The notes under the pieces were generated by a model. The model saw nothing but the letters and a program-made list of their open reading frames with translations. It made no database searches and was not told where the DNA came from. Shown one piece after another: positions 18,365-28,650 of a stretch of 33,238 nucleotides of DNA. The stretch is from NCBI GenBank assembly GCA_025656505.1, contig JAHXHR010000028.1, forward strand, positions 1 to 33,238. The letters are read 5' to 3'. The translations under genes were made by a program, and so were the position numbers. This DNA is from Candidatus Thiodiazotropha sp. (ex Epidulcina cf. delphinae). GTDB taxonomy: Bacteria > Pseudomonadota > Gammaproteobacteria > Chromatiales > Chromatiaceae. The number at the start of each line of letters is the position of its first letter. The stretch's first letter is position 1.

Positions 18365-19762
18365 CTAATATTCATTCATTTCGCTGTCGATATCTATGTC
18401 ATGATGAGGAATTAATCCATACTGACGAATCAATCGACGCAACCTCGGCCTCGAAACCCCAAGTATTTCGCAAGCTTGGCCTTTGTGCCAACCCGTTGCC
18501 TCCAGAACACGTTTGACATGCACGCGCTCGATATCTTCAAGGCTTTGTTCAGTCAGCGGTTTGTAATCCCTATGGTGGCATATATTGCGCAATTTTTCTG
18601 CTCTCAAGGGCTCCGGTAGCTGATCCCTGGTCAAAGAGTCGCCTTGAGACAGGGCAATACTCTTCATCAGTATATTCTCAAGTTCTCGAACGTTACCCGG
18701 CCACTCATAGTGTTCAAATGCTTCCAACACCTCCTTGGTAATATGCGTAACATTACGATGCAATTCCTTATTGATCCGCCCCAAAAGGGTCTGAATGAGA
18801 TCCATTAGATCCTCTTTACGTTCACGCAAGGGCGGCAGATGGATATTGACCACCTGCAGCCGGTAATAAAGATCTTCACGAAAGGCTTTTTCGCTAACCT
18901 TTTCCGCCAGATCAACGTTGGTCGCTGTAATTACCCTGGCATCGGTGGTTTGAGACTTTTCGGCTCCCAGCGCGGTGAACTCTTTATACTGTAAAACCCT
19001 CAGCAACTTGGCCTGCATACCTAACGATAGTTCTCCAACCTCATCCAGGAAGATTGTTCCACCCCGGGCCAAGGAAAACTTACCCTCTTGACGAACCACC
19101 GCACCTGTGAATGCGCCTTTTTCATGGCCGAACATGTCCGATTCAAGCAATGTCTCCACCAAAGCCGCACAGTTGACGGCCACGAATGGACCACTGGGGT
19201 TTTGCCCCGAGCGGTGGATGGCTCTCGCAACCAATTCCTTACCTGTACCGGATTCGCCGGTAATCAAAACCGTAGCAGGACTTTTTGCCACCAAGCCGAT
19301 GGTCTTGAATATCTCCTTCATGGCTCGGCTGCGGCCGACCATGCTCAAGATGTCACCAATATTTTCCGGATTGGTGGGGATAAACAGGTTTTCCGTATCC
19401 TTTGTCGTGGTCAATAACCGGGTAATGGAAGTATCCAATTCATCGATATCGATCGGTTTGTGAATATAATCTTCCGCACCCTGTTGCATGGCTTCAATCG
19501 TGCTGTCCATATCATGGAATGCGGTGATCATAATCACATGTACATTCGGTAATAATTTCTTGAAGTCCTGAAGGCCCTCAAGCCCGGAACGTCCCGGCAT
19601 GCGTATATCGAGAATAATCAAATCGGGATGCTGTGTGCCTGTAATTGCCAGGCCTTCATCCACACTACCGGCAATTTCCACATCATGATCCTGGCTTCGT
19701 AAATGAAACTGAAGTGTCAGGCAGCTAGCCTTATCGTCATCAACAATCAATATCTTGCTCAT
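18365..19762 (-). CDS. NtrC-family sigma54-dependent response regulator (REC-AAA-Fis HTH)
   Basis: KILIVDDDKAS; GESGTGKE Walker A; EKGAFTGA sigma54-contact motif; C-terminal HTH ATGWHKGQACEILGVSRPRLRRLIRQYGL. Confidence 0.92.
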   Translation of the reverse strand: MSKILIVDDDKASCLTLQFHLRSQDHDVEIAGSVDEGLAITGTQHPDLIILDIRMPGRSGLEGLQDFKKLLPNVHVIMITAFHDMDSTIEAMQQGAEDYIHKPIDIDELDTSITRLLTTTKDTENLFIPTNPENIGDILSMVGRSRAMKEIFKTIGLVAKSPATVLITGESGTGKELVARAIHRSGQNPSGPFVAVNCAALVETLLESDMFGHEKGAFTGAVVRQEGKFSLARGGTIFLDEVGELSLGMQAKLLRVLQYKEFTALGAEKSQTTDARVITATNVDLAEKVSEKAFREDLYYRLQVVNIHLPPLRERKEDLMDLIQTLLGRINKELHRNVTHITKEVLEAFEHYEWPGNVRELENILMKSIALSQGDSLTRDQLPEPLRAEKLRNICHHRDYKPLTEQSLEDIERVHVKRVLEATGWHKGQACEILGVSRPRLRRLIRQYGLIPHHDIDIDSEMNEY

Positions 19763-22368
19763 GAGACCATCTCCTGAATGATCGTAGCATTATTATCCAT
19801 ATCAATTTGATGCCTGACAGGTATTACAACGGTGACACAACTCCCTGAAGGTATGTTTTGTGTTACAGATATGTTTGCCTGATGCTGGTCAAGAATACGT
19901 TTGACGATCGCCAGGCCGAGTCCTGTCCCCTTTGCCCATGTAGTAAAAAACGGCTCAAAAATCTTATCCCTCTCCTCTTCGATGACGCCACAACCGTTAT
20001 CACTGATTTCAACCCGGATCGCCGTACCCTCCATGCCCAATTCCAACATCACATCGATAACCACCATCGGGTCACTGCTGGATTCAGTGGCCTGGGCCGC
20101 ATTCGATATCAGATTGGAGAATACTTGTCTCAGTTTTGTTGCGTCGGCATGCAAGGTAGGCAAACCCGGATGATAATTGGTGATCAACTTAATCTTGTAT
20201 TCATCGATTCTTCGCTGAGACAGACTGATTGACATATCGATGATCTTATCGATGGTAAGCCATTCCAGTTTCAGTGCATCCGGCCGGGAATAGGTGAGCA
20301 TATCCGAGAGAATCTCTTCCATATAGCGGATCTGCTCAAGTGAGGCATTGCATAGTCCTTTCACTTCAGCATCGACATCCATATCCAACTGCTTACCCAG
20401 AATCTGAAGAGTCATTTTTACCGATGAGAGGGGATTGCGAAGATCATGGGCGATCATGCTCGCCATCCTGCCCATGGCAGCCAGGGTTTCAGAGCGCGCC
20501 AGATCCCTGTTTTGTTGCTCCACCTCTGATTCAAGTCGCTTACGCACAGTAATATCCTCCTTAACTGCCAGAAAGTGGGTTATTTTTCCCGCTGTATTTC
20601 TTATTGCCGAAATAACCGCCCCTTCCCAGTAGAGTTCTCCGTTTTTTCTCCGGTTATGGAATTCGCCACGCCACTCACCTCCCTCTAATACCGTATTCCA
20701 TAAACTTTTATACTCTTTCTGACTGGTTTCACCGGATTTCAGAAAACGCGGGTTTTGACCAAGCACTTCTTGCGATTCATAACCGGAGACTTCGGTGAAT
20801 TTTGGGTTTACGTATTCGATAAGGCCATGATCATTGGTAATGATAACTACACTTGGACTCTGCTCCACTGCTTGATAGAGCTTCAGTAAATCCGTTTCGG
20901 CCTTACGCTTGTCTGTAATATCTTCACCAATACCGGTAACACCAATCACATTGCCGTCAGTATCATAGGAAAGTGTGTTATTCCATGCTATTAAACGCCG
21001 CCCACCACTCTTTATCTTTACCTTATTTTCATAGCGCCGTGGAAATCTATCAGGATTTCCGATTTGTTTAATTATCTCACCGATCTCATCAGCCAGTTCA
21101 TCGGGAACAAACTGCTGTAACCAGTTTCGGCCGATGACTTCGTTTTTATCCCATCCTGATATCTTGAGGAAATAGTTGTTACAGAATGTCACTTCTCCAT
21201 TGAGATTGATCGTCACTGCCGCCAGTTCTATATGCTCAAGGGTATATCTGAAGCGTTGTTCATAGTCTCTCTGGGCCATCACCGCCCGGCGATGTTGTTG
21301 TGAATAGGTCAATAGCCATGCAACCCCGGCAACCAATACAAACATTGCGAAATAGAGCGCATAGTGATTCTGTATAAAGAAGGATAACGTAGCAGAGAGT
21401 TCACGTGACGAGACGCGGGATATGATTTTCCAATAATATCCCGTCCCGTCATCACTGCCTACACTATCCCCATGGAATGGCAAGGTTCCCATTGCCGCAA
21501 TCAATGGACGAATGGTGGTAAAGGTATAAAGACCACTATCCGTCTGTATCCGGCCTTGGTCTTTCTCTGTGATTTTCATCCACTCATAGGAGTTGTCCGT
21601 CTGAAATCGGGCGTCATGACCCAGCATGAACCCCCATTCATCTTGCTGCCTTGGACTGCTCAGCCAATAGCCGTCATCGTTCACCAGTTCTATGTGATCA
21701 GCGATGTTGGCTGCGGCCCTGGTGAAGTTTTGAATCAGGCGATCACCCAAGTAGTTCAACAAAACAATCCCGCGCTTTCCCCCCTGACTGTCAAATACCG
21801 GTGTGCCGAAACGGATTACAGGCTTTAACGGATACTCGATTTCCCCCTCTTCCATGTTCAAATCGAATGGAGAGAGATATATATGCCCCCTGCCCAATAA
21901 CAGCGCTTCTTGAAAATAGTAACGGTTCCCTTTATTCTGCAGTTCCGATTCGGATACGACCTTGCTCTCTCCATGCGAGCAGTTGACTCGCACAACTTCC
22001 ATGCCCGTACTATCGATATATCGAATCTGATCATAGAACCCTTTGTTTTTCGCAAAGACCTTGAATTCTTCCGAGATTCTTTGTTCTTTGGCCCATGGCA
22101 GTGCTTCAGGCAGACCTCTACGTTCTATATGTTCTGCGAGAAATAGCAAATCGCTGACCACATCGGCGATATCCTTCTCAATCATCCGCCTGGCTAGATC
22201 GACATTGAGCAGTTCCCTCGACTCAACCGAAGAGCGCTCAGTGGTATAGAAGGTGTAATAATGCATCGCACCGATAATCATCAACACCAGACACATGGGT
22301 ATAAAAATAGCCGTGAAGCCCTTCAGCATTCCTAGACGGGTGACCGATGGTGGGTGCATTATCGGCAT
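19759..22368 (-). CDS. Membrane sensor histidine kinase with periplasmic Cache-like and two PAS domains
   Basis: Two TM segments flanking a long N-terminal region; FRYTLEHIELAAVTINLNGEVTFCN and LYQAVEQSPSVVIITNDHGLIEYVNPKFTEVSGY; MIAHDLRNPLSSVKM; FEPFFTTWAKGTGLGLAIVKRI. ATGA overlap with the regulator. Confidence 0.9.
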   Translation of the reverse strand: MPIMHPPSVTRLGMLKGFTAIFIPMCLVLMIIGAMHYYTFYTTERSSVESRELLNVDLARRMIEKDIADVVSDLLFLAEHIERRGLPEALPWAKEQRISEEFKVFAKNKGFYDQIRYIDSTGMEVVRVNCSHGESKVVSESELQNKGNRYYFQEALLLGRGHIYLSPFDLNMEEGEIEYPLKPVIRFGTPVFDSQGGKRGIVLLNYLGDRLIQNFTRAAANIADHIELVNDDGYWLSSPRQQDEWGFMLGHDARFQTDNSYEWMKITEKDQGRIQTDSGLYTFTTIRPLIAAMGTLPFHGDSVGSDDGTGYYWKIISRVSSRELSATLSFFIQNHYALYFAMFVLVAGVAWLLTYSQQHRRAVMAQRDYEQRFRYTLEHIELAAVTINLNGEVTFCNNYFLKISGWDKNEVIGRNWLQQFVPDELADEIGEIIKQIGNPDRFPRRYENKVKIKSGGRRLIAWNNTLSYDTDGNVIGVTGIGEDITDKRKAETDLLKLYQAVEQSPSVVIITNDHGLIEYVNPKFTEVSGYESQEVLGQNPRFLKSGETSQKEYKSLWNTVLEGGEWRGEFHNRRKNGELYWEGAVISAIRNTAGKITHFLAVKEDITVRKRLESEVEQQNRDLARSETLAAMGRMASMIAHDLRNPLSSVKMTLQILGKQLDMDVDAEVKGLCNASLEQIRYMEEILSDMLTYSRPDALKLEWLTIDKIIDMSISLSQRRIDEYKIKLITNYHPGLPTLHADATKLRQVFSNLISNAAQATESSSDPMVVIDVMLELGMEGTAIRVEISDNGCGVIEEERDKIFEPFFTTWAKGTGLGLAIVKRILDQHQANISVTQNIPSGSCVTVVIPVRHQIDMDNNATIIQEMVS

Positions 22369-22691
22369 TGTTTATCTATATGTTGCTGTAATCTCTCGAT
22401 ATAGCCATCCTGGCTCTCATCGTTTTGGCGAGGCGCCAGAAACATCAGTCTGGCGGCAATGATATAGGGTTTACGATCTCCATCACCTGCGGGCTGTTTC
22501 TCATTCAATATCCGTTTAACACGCCCAATGACACCGTCTGGATACTGACAATATCTTGGCATAGTGACATACTCGCCATACCACTGCGCCGCTATGGAAA
22601 TTAATAATAATATCAATAGGATAACCAGAATCAATCTTAACGGTCGAAACGGGGTTTTCCTCCCTGCCTGTGGGCTGTCTGTATTAACCAT
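22359..22691 (-). CDS. Small single-TM protein of unknown function
   Basis: RPLRLILVILLILLLISIAAQWYGEYV TM segment; overlaps the downstream kinase start. Confidence 0.65.
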   Translation of the reverse strand: MVNTDSPQAGRKTPFRPLRLILVILLILLLISIAAQWYGEYVTMPRYCQYPDGVIGRVKRILNEKQPAGDGDRKPYIIAARLMFLAPRQNDESQDGYIERLQQHIDKQCR

Positions 22692-22704
22692 CCTTCACCG
22701 TCTG

Positions 22705-24111
22705 TCATCTTGCCAACACAAATGACAGTTCCCGTGGTGAGAATTGCGCGCTTGATTTCAGTTTAACAGCTATCTTTTGAGCCAGTTGCCGACCTTGAAA
22801 TATACGTTCTCTTACCGACACACCGTTTTGATAATTAGCATTAAGATAAAGACCAGGGAGCGTTCTTATCATGTTCTCAATTTTCTCTAAGCGCGCTTGA
22901 TACCGACCATGATAGAGAGGAAGTCCTTGGTAATGCCTATCAACCCGGATGTAGTTCTCTGACCCTTTTATTCCAAGCAGTGGTTTCAAGTCAGACAAGA
23001 CCAGATCCGCTAATATTTCATCACTTTGATCGACCTGTTCCGGATGACGCGCTCCGCCCAGATAGGTAGTCAACAGCGTATTCTCACTCGGCGCTCTTTC
23101 CGGGAATAGGCGGCTCATCCACAGGTTGCCGTTGAAAGAAAGACGGTTTTGACCGGAAACGAGGAAACCCGTGCCATCCAACGGATGGTTGATGCTGCCG
23201 CTTTCGATGCCGATGTGCAAGACGGCAATGGGCGCATACGCAATTTCCGCCAGTAATTGACTCAGGGATTCATCGACAGGTCTTAGCAGATCGGCAGCGA
23301 TATCCGCCGGCGTACTCACCACCAGATGAGGTATGGATATCTGATGCTGAACCCCCTCTTTTCCGGCCGTTACCTGCCAATAGTCCTGATATTTCCTTAC
23401 CGACCCGACTCGCATGCCACATCGCAGCGTCACACCTGATGTATCCGCCAGGGCATTGACGAGATCAGACATGCCCCCGGTAAATGAGAAGGTATCCGCC
23501 TTATTCACCCTGCGACGCTTCAGGACACGATTGATCAGCATGCCCACGGTAAGGCTGCCATAGCGCTGTTCAAGCGCCTTGAGCCTAGGCAGCACCGAAC
23601 GAGCCTCAGCCAGGTCCGGATCAGATGCCAGGGTGCCTGCAACGAAGGGATCCATGGCGGTATCGAGAATTTCCCGTCCCAGGCGGCGTTCTATGAAAGT
23701 GGAGACCGTCTCATCCTCCTGACGGCTCCTCGGAATCATAATCTCCGTAATCAAGCGCAGTTTTGTGAAGAGACTCCAGAGTGGCGAAGCGAGCAGTGCC
23801 GGCATCAGCATAGGCGCCTGAATCAATTCGCCGTTATGCACCACATAGCGGTTGAGCGTCTCGTCACGCAGTCGTTTGCTGTGTGACAGACCTGTCTGCT
23901 GAATCATCTGATCAACCTCATTTCTGAAATTCACCAGTAATCCGGCCCCCCGCTCCGTGGTATAGCCTGCTTCAGTGGTAGTGCGGATTTTTCCACCAGG
24001 CCGTTCATCCGCCTCCCAGACCTCTACTGAGACACCCTGCTGCGCCAGCCACCAGGCCGTTGACAGGCCGGAAATGCCTCCGCCGATAATCAGTACGGCA
24101 GTCTCTGTCAT
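22705..24111 (-). CDS. Protoporphyrinogen oxidase-like FAD protein (HemY/PPO family)
   Basis: VLIIGGGISGLSTAWWLAQQGVSVEVWEADERPGGKIRTTTEAGYTTERGAGLL dinucleotide fold; GMLINRVLKRRR, FTGGMSDLVNAL; C-terminal GLYLNANYQNGVSVRERI. Confidence 0.8.
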   Translation of the reverse strand: MTETAVLIIGGGISGLSTAWWLAQQGVSVEVWEADERPGGKIRTTTEAGYTTERGAGLLVNFRNEVDQMIQQTGLSHSKRLRDETLNRYVVHNGELIQAPMLMPALLASPLWSLFTKLRLITEIMIPRSRQEDETVSTFIERRLGREILDTAMDPFVAGTLASDPDLAEARSVLPRLKALEQRYGSLTVGMLINRVLKRRRVNKADTFSFTGGMSDLVNALADTSGVTLRCGMRVGSVRKYQDYWQVTAGKEGVQHQISIPHLVVSTPADIAADLLRPVDESLSQLLAEIAYAPIAVLHIGIESGSINHPLDGTGFLVSGQNRLSFNGNLWMSRLFPERAPSENTLLTTYLGGARHPEQVDQSDEILADLVLSDLKPLLGIKGSENYIRVDRHYQGLPLYHGRYQARLEKIENMIRTLPGLYLNANYQNGVSVRERIFQGRQLAQKIAVKLKSSAQFSPRELSFVLAR

Positions 24112-26147
24112 TTTCGCTGCAACTCCGCCTTCATCTTTGCAAGCATTTCCCGGTCTAACAGACCGAGTCCACCACCATCCGGATCCTGTTTGGATTCCAC
24201 ATAGTGTCGAATCTCTGCGAAACGTTTCTCTGCCTGAAGGTTCTCTTTCAAACGTGGCACACGCTCTCTGGCAATGGCGAAGGCATCGAAATTCAGTTCC
24301 TGCATGCCGAAACCCTTCATACGGCGAACCGCCTTCATCATCGCCCGGTTGCGAAACCGGGTCAGATCCTCTGAGGTGATACGTGCCAGTCCCTCGCTAC
24401 GGGCGCTGAATTCAGCGGCCTTTTTGACACCCCCACGGATAAATTCAGGCGCCGATTCCACACGTTCGAGTGCATCTCTCTCCCACGCCACACCGGCGAG
24501 TCCGGTCTGTACAATTTTTCCAACATCATCAATGGAAACGACAATGGCGCCTCGACGATTAGCCTCTCGCTCGGCGGCTGCTTCCATAGTGGGTTTAACA
24601 AACAGTTGAACCTGAGGTGGTCGATCAGCCAGACCCTCTGTCAAAAGGATTTCGGCAGCGGACTCCCAAGGGAGTTTACGACCCGGTGTATCTTCTTCCT
24701 CCAAACGATGCATGAGTTTAATATTCACTTCCAGGTGACCCTCATTGCGTGCGACATCCTCAGCGACTGCGAACACACCTTCACGCAGAAATCCCGGTAG
24801 TTCATCGAGATAGGCTCTGGCCTCCTGGGTCCAGGCAAGACCGCTGGTGGAAAACTTTACGAATGTCTTTGTTTGATCGCCCTCGGCAGTGGCGGGCCGC
24901 TTACCAGGAAATTTGTCGCCAAAACGTTTTGCAGCCAAGGTGGCCATGTGCCCAGTGGTGACTATAGGCTCACCCAGTTCGCTGACATAGGACTCGGCAC
25001 GTTTACGCACCATTTTACGCAGAAAACCCGGTACACGAGACAAACGCTGTTCGGCCTCAGGACTCCAGGTCAGCAACGTATCGGGGTTGTCGCTCATCGG
25101 TTCGATAAGCGGCTGACCGGAGGGATAATGACCGCACCAGAGATCGGTATCCATCAGCGTGCCGCCCATTGCGAGCGGGCGTGCCCGACAGCCGCCGCAC
25201 AGCTTCTGAAATTCGCACTTGCCGCACTTACCCTCAAGCTTAGGATTGCGCAGCAGTTCAAAAGTTGACGTTTGCTCCCATATGTCCCAAAAGGCTCGTT
25301 CTCGAATCGAGCCTTCTTCATCCGGGATATAGGGACAGGCCGTCACACCACCTTCCGGTGTGATCCGGCAATAGTGGATACCCGCCAGACAACCACCACC
25401 CTCATACCCCTGAGCCCGGGTCATTGTGGATTCTGGATTCGCCTGGTAGGCCACCCGTTTAAAATGGGGTGCGCAGCGAGCACGCACAATCAGATCCGTT
25501 GTCTCTTCCTGGACCTGCACCAATTGTGAAAGCACCTGCTCATAGCGGGCGGGGGTGATATCCGACATGGATTCCCCCCGACCGGTGCAGACCAGGAAAA
25601 AGATATTCAACACATGGGCGCCCACCGCTTTGGCAAAGTCGATCATCGACCCTACTTCATGGGCATTCTTTTCCGTAACCGAGAAATGGACTTGAAAAGG
25701 GAGATCATGCTTGCGGCAGTGGTCCATGCCGGCCAGAGTTTTTTTCCAACTCCCCGGACAGCCGCGAAACCTATCGTGACTTTGGGGATCCAGGGAATCG
25801 AGGCTGATCCCCACTCCCATGGCGCCGGCCTGCTTCAGCATCCCGACCCGATCTTCATTGAGCAGCACACCATTGGTGCCAATGACCATCGAGAGTTCCA
25901 ATCCACTGCCATGAGCAACCAGTTGTTCCAGGTCTCTACGCAACAGCGGTTCACCACCGGTTAAAACCACCATGGTTTCATTATTACGTGAAGCGATCTC
26001 ATTGAGTAACTGCTTGACCTCCTTCGTACTCAGCTCGTCATTTCCTCCAGCCCGGCGTGTATCGGCATCCATATAACAGTGTGCGCAGGCCAGGTTGCAT
26101 CGACGTGTTAGGTTAACGGCCAGCAGAAAAAGATCGCCGGCACTCAT
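24108..26147 (-). CDS. Radical SAM/SPASM protein (NirJ/AhbD-like) with three C-terminal PCP_red-like repeats
   Basis: NLTRRCNLACAHCYMD (CxxxCxxC); SPASM GKCGKCEFQKLCGGCRAR; repeats LTWSPEAEQRLSRVPGFLRKMVRKRAESYV, LAWTQEARAYLDELPGFLREGVFAVAEDVA, VAWERDALERVESAPEFIRGGVKKAAEFSA. Confidence 0.85.
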   Translation of the reverse strand: MSAGDLFLLAVNLTRRCNLACAHCYMDADTRRAGGNDELSTKEVKQLLNEIASRNNETMVVLTGGEPLLRRDLEQLVAHGSGLELSMVIGTNGVLLNEDRVGMLKQAGAMGVGISLDSLDPQSHDRFRGCPGSWKKTLAGMDHCRKHDLPFQVHFSVTEKNAHEVGSMIDFAKAVGAHVLNIFFLVCTGRGESMSDITPARYEQVLSQLVQVQEETTDLIVRARCAPHFKRVAYQANPESTMTRAQGYEGGGCLAGIHYCRITPEGGVTACPYIPDEEGSIRERAFWDIWEQTSTFELLRNPKLEGKCGKCEFQKLCGGCRARPLAMGGTLMDTDLWCGHYPSGQPLIEPMSDNPDTLLTWSPEAEQRLSRVPGFLRKMVRKRAESYVSELGEPIVTTGHMATLAAKRFGDKFPGKRPATAEGDQTKTFVKFSTSGLAWTQEARAYLDELPGFLREGVFAVAEDVARNEGHLEVNIKLMHRLEEEDTPGRKLPWESAAEILLTEGLADRPPQVQLFVKPTMEAAAEREANRRGAIVVSIDDVGKIVQTGLAGVAWERDALERVESAPEFIRGGVKKAAEFSARSEGLARITSEDLTRFRNRAMMKAVRRMKGFGMQELNFDAFAIARERVPRLKENLQAEKRFAEIRHYVESKQDPDGGGLGLLDREMLAKMKAELQRK

Positions 26148-28483
26148 CGATACTGATCCGGATTGGATTCGGAGTGAAAACCACTACCCAGCCGCCAGCT
26201 CTCGCCGGCCTTTTCCACCGCTTCCCTATTGACGACTTCCAGACCGAGTTTCCGGGCACAGCGTTCCACCTCCAGCATGACCATACCACGCACAACTTCT
26301 GGAATTCGCTGCATGCGGGCCTTCGCTTCCTCATCCCATGCCATACTGGGGGTCTGTTTCGATGATCCGGCAGACCACTCGGCATATTTCTCTTCCACCA
26401 GCGCCAAAGAGATATCCTTCAGGCCCTTTTTACCGGCATAGGTCTCAATGCGCTGACGCGTAAGGTCGCGCATGAATCCTTCAGGTACACGCATAAGACG
26501 GGCCAAGGCAGCCGCCTGCCAGTTGAAATCATCGGTTATGGGTTGTGCCTGTGTGGCCTTTTCAGCACCATGCACTTGGCTTCCGGGATCGGAAGGGTCG
26601 AGGTGGAACACCCCTCGCTGCTGCCACTGAGTCTTGACCGCACCCTCCGTTTCCAGCTCTGATGACGTTGTTTTGTCGCTACCGTTTGACGCTTTACCCA
26701 GACCGGCAAAGGGACAGGCACTCTCCTCCCTGGACGATTCCGGCTGTTGGTCACTCTGCATGTGCAGCATCGCTTTACGGGCCTCTTCCAGGCCGGCCTC
26801 AGCCGTATCGAGACTGATCTCGGAAACACCCTGCTGTTGCGCATAAGTCTCGATGCGCTGCCTGCAACTATCACGCATAAAGCCCTCTGGTACACGCATC
26901 AGGCATGCAAGCGCGGAAGCATGCCAATGGAAATGGGGGGGGGAGACGACCTTTTCATCCTGAGGTGACAGGGATGGTTGGGTCGTTACAACAGACGCTT
27001 TCCCTTGTACCGGTCTATCATCGTCCAAAAAACTTTGAATATGCGCCGCTTCGACCTGACGGCTACCGGCAGCGCGCGCTTTTTTCTCAGCCCGCATGCT
27101 GAGATTGCCCCGTAAACTAAGATCATCGATGCCCAGCAGCAATTTTGTTGCTGCCTCACTCCAGCGTATCGCCGCCTCGGCATCCGGTTTGCGCTTTAAT
27201 TCACCACGATCATAGGCTTCGACGATCTCTGACATCGCCTGTTCGGCATGCCCGGGCATGAGTTGCGCGGTGGCCTCTTCAACGATACTTTCAGTGATCA
27301 CGGTATGACCTTTTTCCTGGGCATACCGAAGAATCGCCATCCGCGCCATACTGCGAACGAATGAGGGAACCCGCTCCATACGAGCTTCTGCTTCATGGGT
27401 CCAGGAGGTGGATACTGATGCGAGGCGATCAACCTGAGGCTTATGCTCACGTTGACTCAGCAATACGGCACATGCCGCGTCATTCAGCAGATACTCACTA
27501 TTGCCGCCAATATCCAACGCACTGTCTGCATGGATACCCGTGGTGCCCAACACCAGCAGTGATGGTTTGACATCCAACAGATAGCGATTGATCACTTCGT
27601 GGGGCTTGCCATCAAGGAGCACTGTTTCAATCTCCATTCCCCAATCATTGGCAATCGACTGCGCTACGGCTAAGTGTCCCTGATAGATTTTCGCTAATCC
27701 GGAATCAATGATCTCTTCATGGAGTTTTTCCTGTTCCTTGAATTTGAACACCTCGCCTGCTTCATCCGAAAGGACGCCGGCAATCCGATTGAAGGCAACA
27801 TAATGGTAATAGGGATCGAAGGCGGAGACCACCTTCAGCTCAACACCCCAGGCCTTAGCCATTGAAAGCGCAGTCAACAGCCCACCGTAAGACTTGGCTG
27901 AACCATCAATACCTACAACGATTGGTCCGTTTTTAAGTGATTGGGTGGGACTCTTGATAATTAGCGTATCGATGCGGGAACGGCGCGAAACCCGTTGGCA
28001 GACAGTGCCAAGACGACTGCCTTTTACAGCCCCCAGTCCCAAGGCGCCCATTACCAGGAGATCGTAGTGACCGCTGTTGGTCTCATGTACCAACTCACGG
28101 TAGTTTTTACCTTCCAACGACCGTCTTGCGACGGGGATAGAGGCATCTCCGGCAGTATGATCCACTTGATCGAGATAGGAGTCTGTAATAATGGAGAGTC
28201 CTCGGGTGATCAGATCGTCATGCACATCCCGTTGACGCTCAAGCTCCTGCTCTTCTCGAAACGGCTCCGGCAGTCCTCCCTCCATTTGACGGAAACGCAG
28301 ATCATGTAATTTTGCCGCATAAACATGAGCGGCTGTAAGACGGCTTTTGAACAAGCCGGCCAGGTCCACGGCTTCAATAACACCACGGTTTGCATAATCC
28401 GAAGAGTCTACCGCCAATAAGATCGATTCATAGCCCGGTAGTGAGTCAGACGCCTGTTTCTCTGTACGAACCTGTGCGCTCAA
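26144..28483 (-). CDS. Tandem UspA domains fused to about five PCP_red-like repeats
   Basis: Two UspA halves (ILLAVDSSDYANRGV...LLVMGALGLGAVKGSRLG; IVVGIDGSAKSYGG...LLVLGTTGIHADSALDIGGNSEYLL) then repeats starting STSWTHEAEARMERVPSFVR, AIRWSEAATKLL, HFHWHASALACLMRVPEGFMRD, DFNWQAAALARLMRVPEGFMRD, SMAWDEEAKARMQRIPEVVRG. Confidence 0.82.
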   Translation of the reverse strand: MSAQVRTEKQASDSLPGYESILLAVDSSDYANRGVIEAVDLAGLFKSRLTAAHVYAAKLHDLRFRQMEGGLPEPFREEQELERQRDVHDDLITRGLSIITDSYLDQVDHTAGDASIPVARRSLEGKNYRELVHETNSGHYDLLVMGALGLGAVKGSRLGTVCQRVSRRSRIDTLIIKSPTQSLKNGPIVVGIDGSAKSYGGLLTALSMAKAWGVELKVVSAFDPYYHYVAFNRIAGVLSDEAGEVFKFKEQEKLHEEIIDSGLAKIYQGHLAVAQSIANDWGMEIETVLLDGKPHEVINRYLLDVKPSLLVLGTTGIHADSALDIGGNSEYLLNDAACAVLLSQREHKPQVDRLASVSTSWTHEAEARMERVPSFVRSMARMAILRYAQEKGHTVITESIVEEATAQLMPGHAEQAMSEIVEAYDRGELKRKPDAEAAIRWSEAATKLLLGIDDLSLRGNLSMRAEKKARAAGSRQVEAAHIQSFLDDDRPVQGKASVVTTQPSLSPQDEKVVSPPHFHWHASALACLMRVPEGFMRDSCRQRIETYAQQQGVSEISLDTAEAGLEEARKAMLHMQSDQQPESSREESACPFAGLGKASNGSDKTTSSELETEGAVKTQWQQRGVFHLDPSDPGSQVHGAEKATQAQPITDDFNWQAAALARLMRVPEGFMRDLTRQRIETYAGKKGLKDISLALVEEKYAEWSAGSSKQTPSMAWDEEAKARMQRIPEVVRGMVMLEVERCARKLGLEVVNREAVEKAGESWRLGSGFHSESNPDQYR

Positions 28484-28515
28484 GGTTGATGCCTCTCTCG
28501 ATCGGTCGGGGTGGA

Positions 28516-28647
28516 TTACTGCATAAACCAGTAGCCAACGATAAGGCCGATCACCAACATATTGATGATGCCGGCGACGATGGCCATATAGTCCATCAGG
28601 CCTAGTCGTCGCTCCCGTTTATCCGTTATGGCAGAATTCGATAGCAT
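28516..28647 (-). CDS. 43-aa single-TM small protein
   Basis: MLSNSAITDKRERRLGLMDYMAIVAGIINMLVIGLIVGYWFMQ; sits between co-directional genes; below the size cutoff of the ORF track. Confidence 0.65.
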   Translation of the reverse strand: MLSNSAITDKRERRLGLMDYMAIVAGIINMLVIGLIVGYWFMQ

Positions 28648-28650
28648 GGC

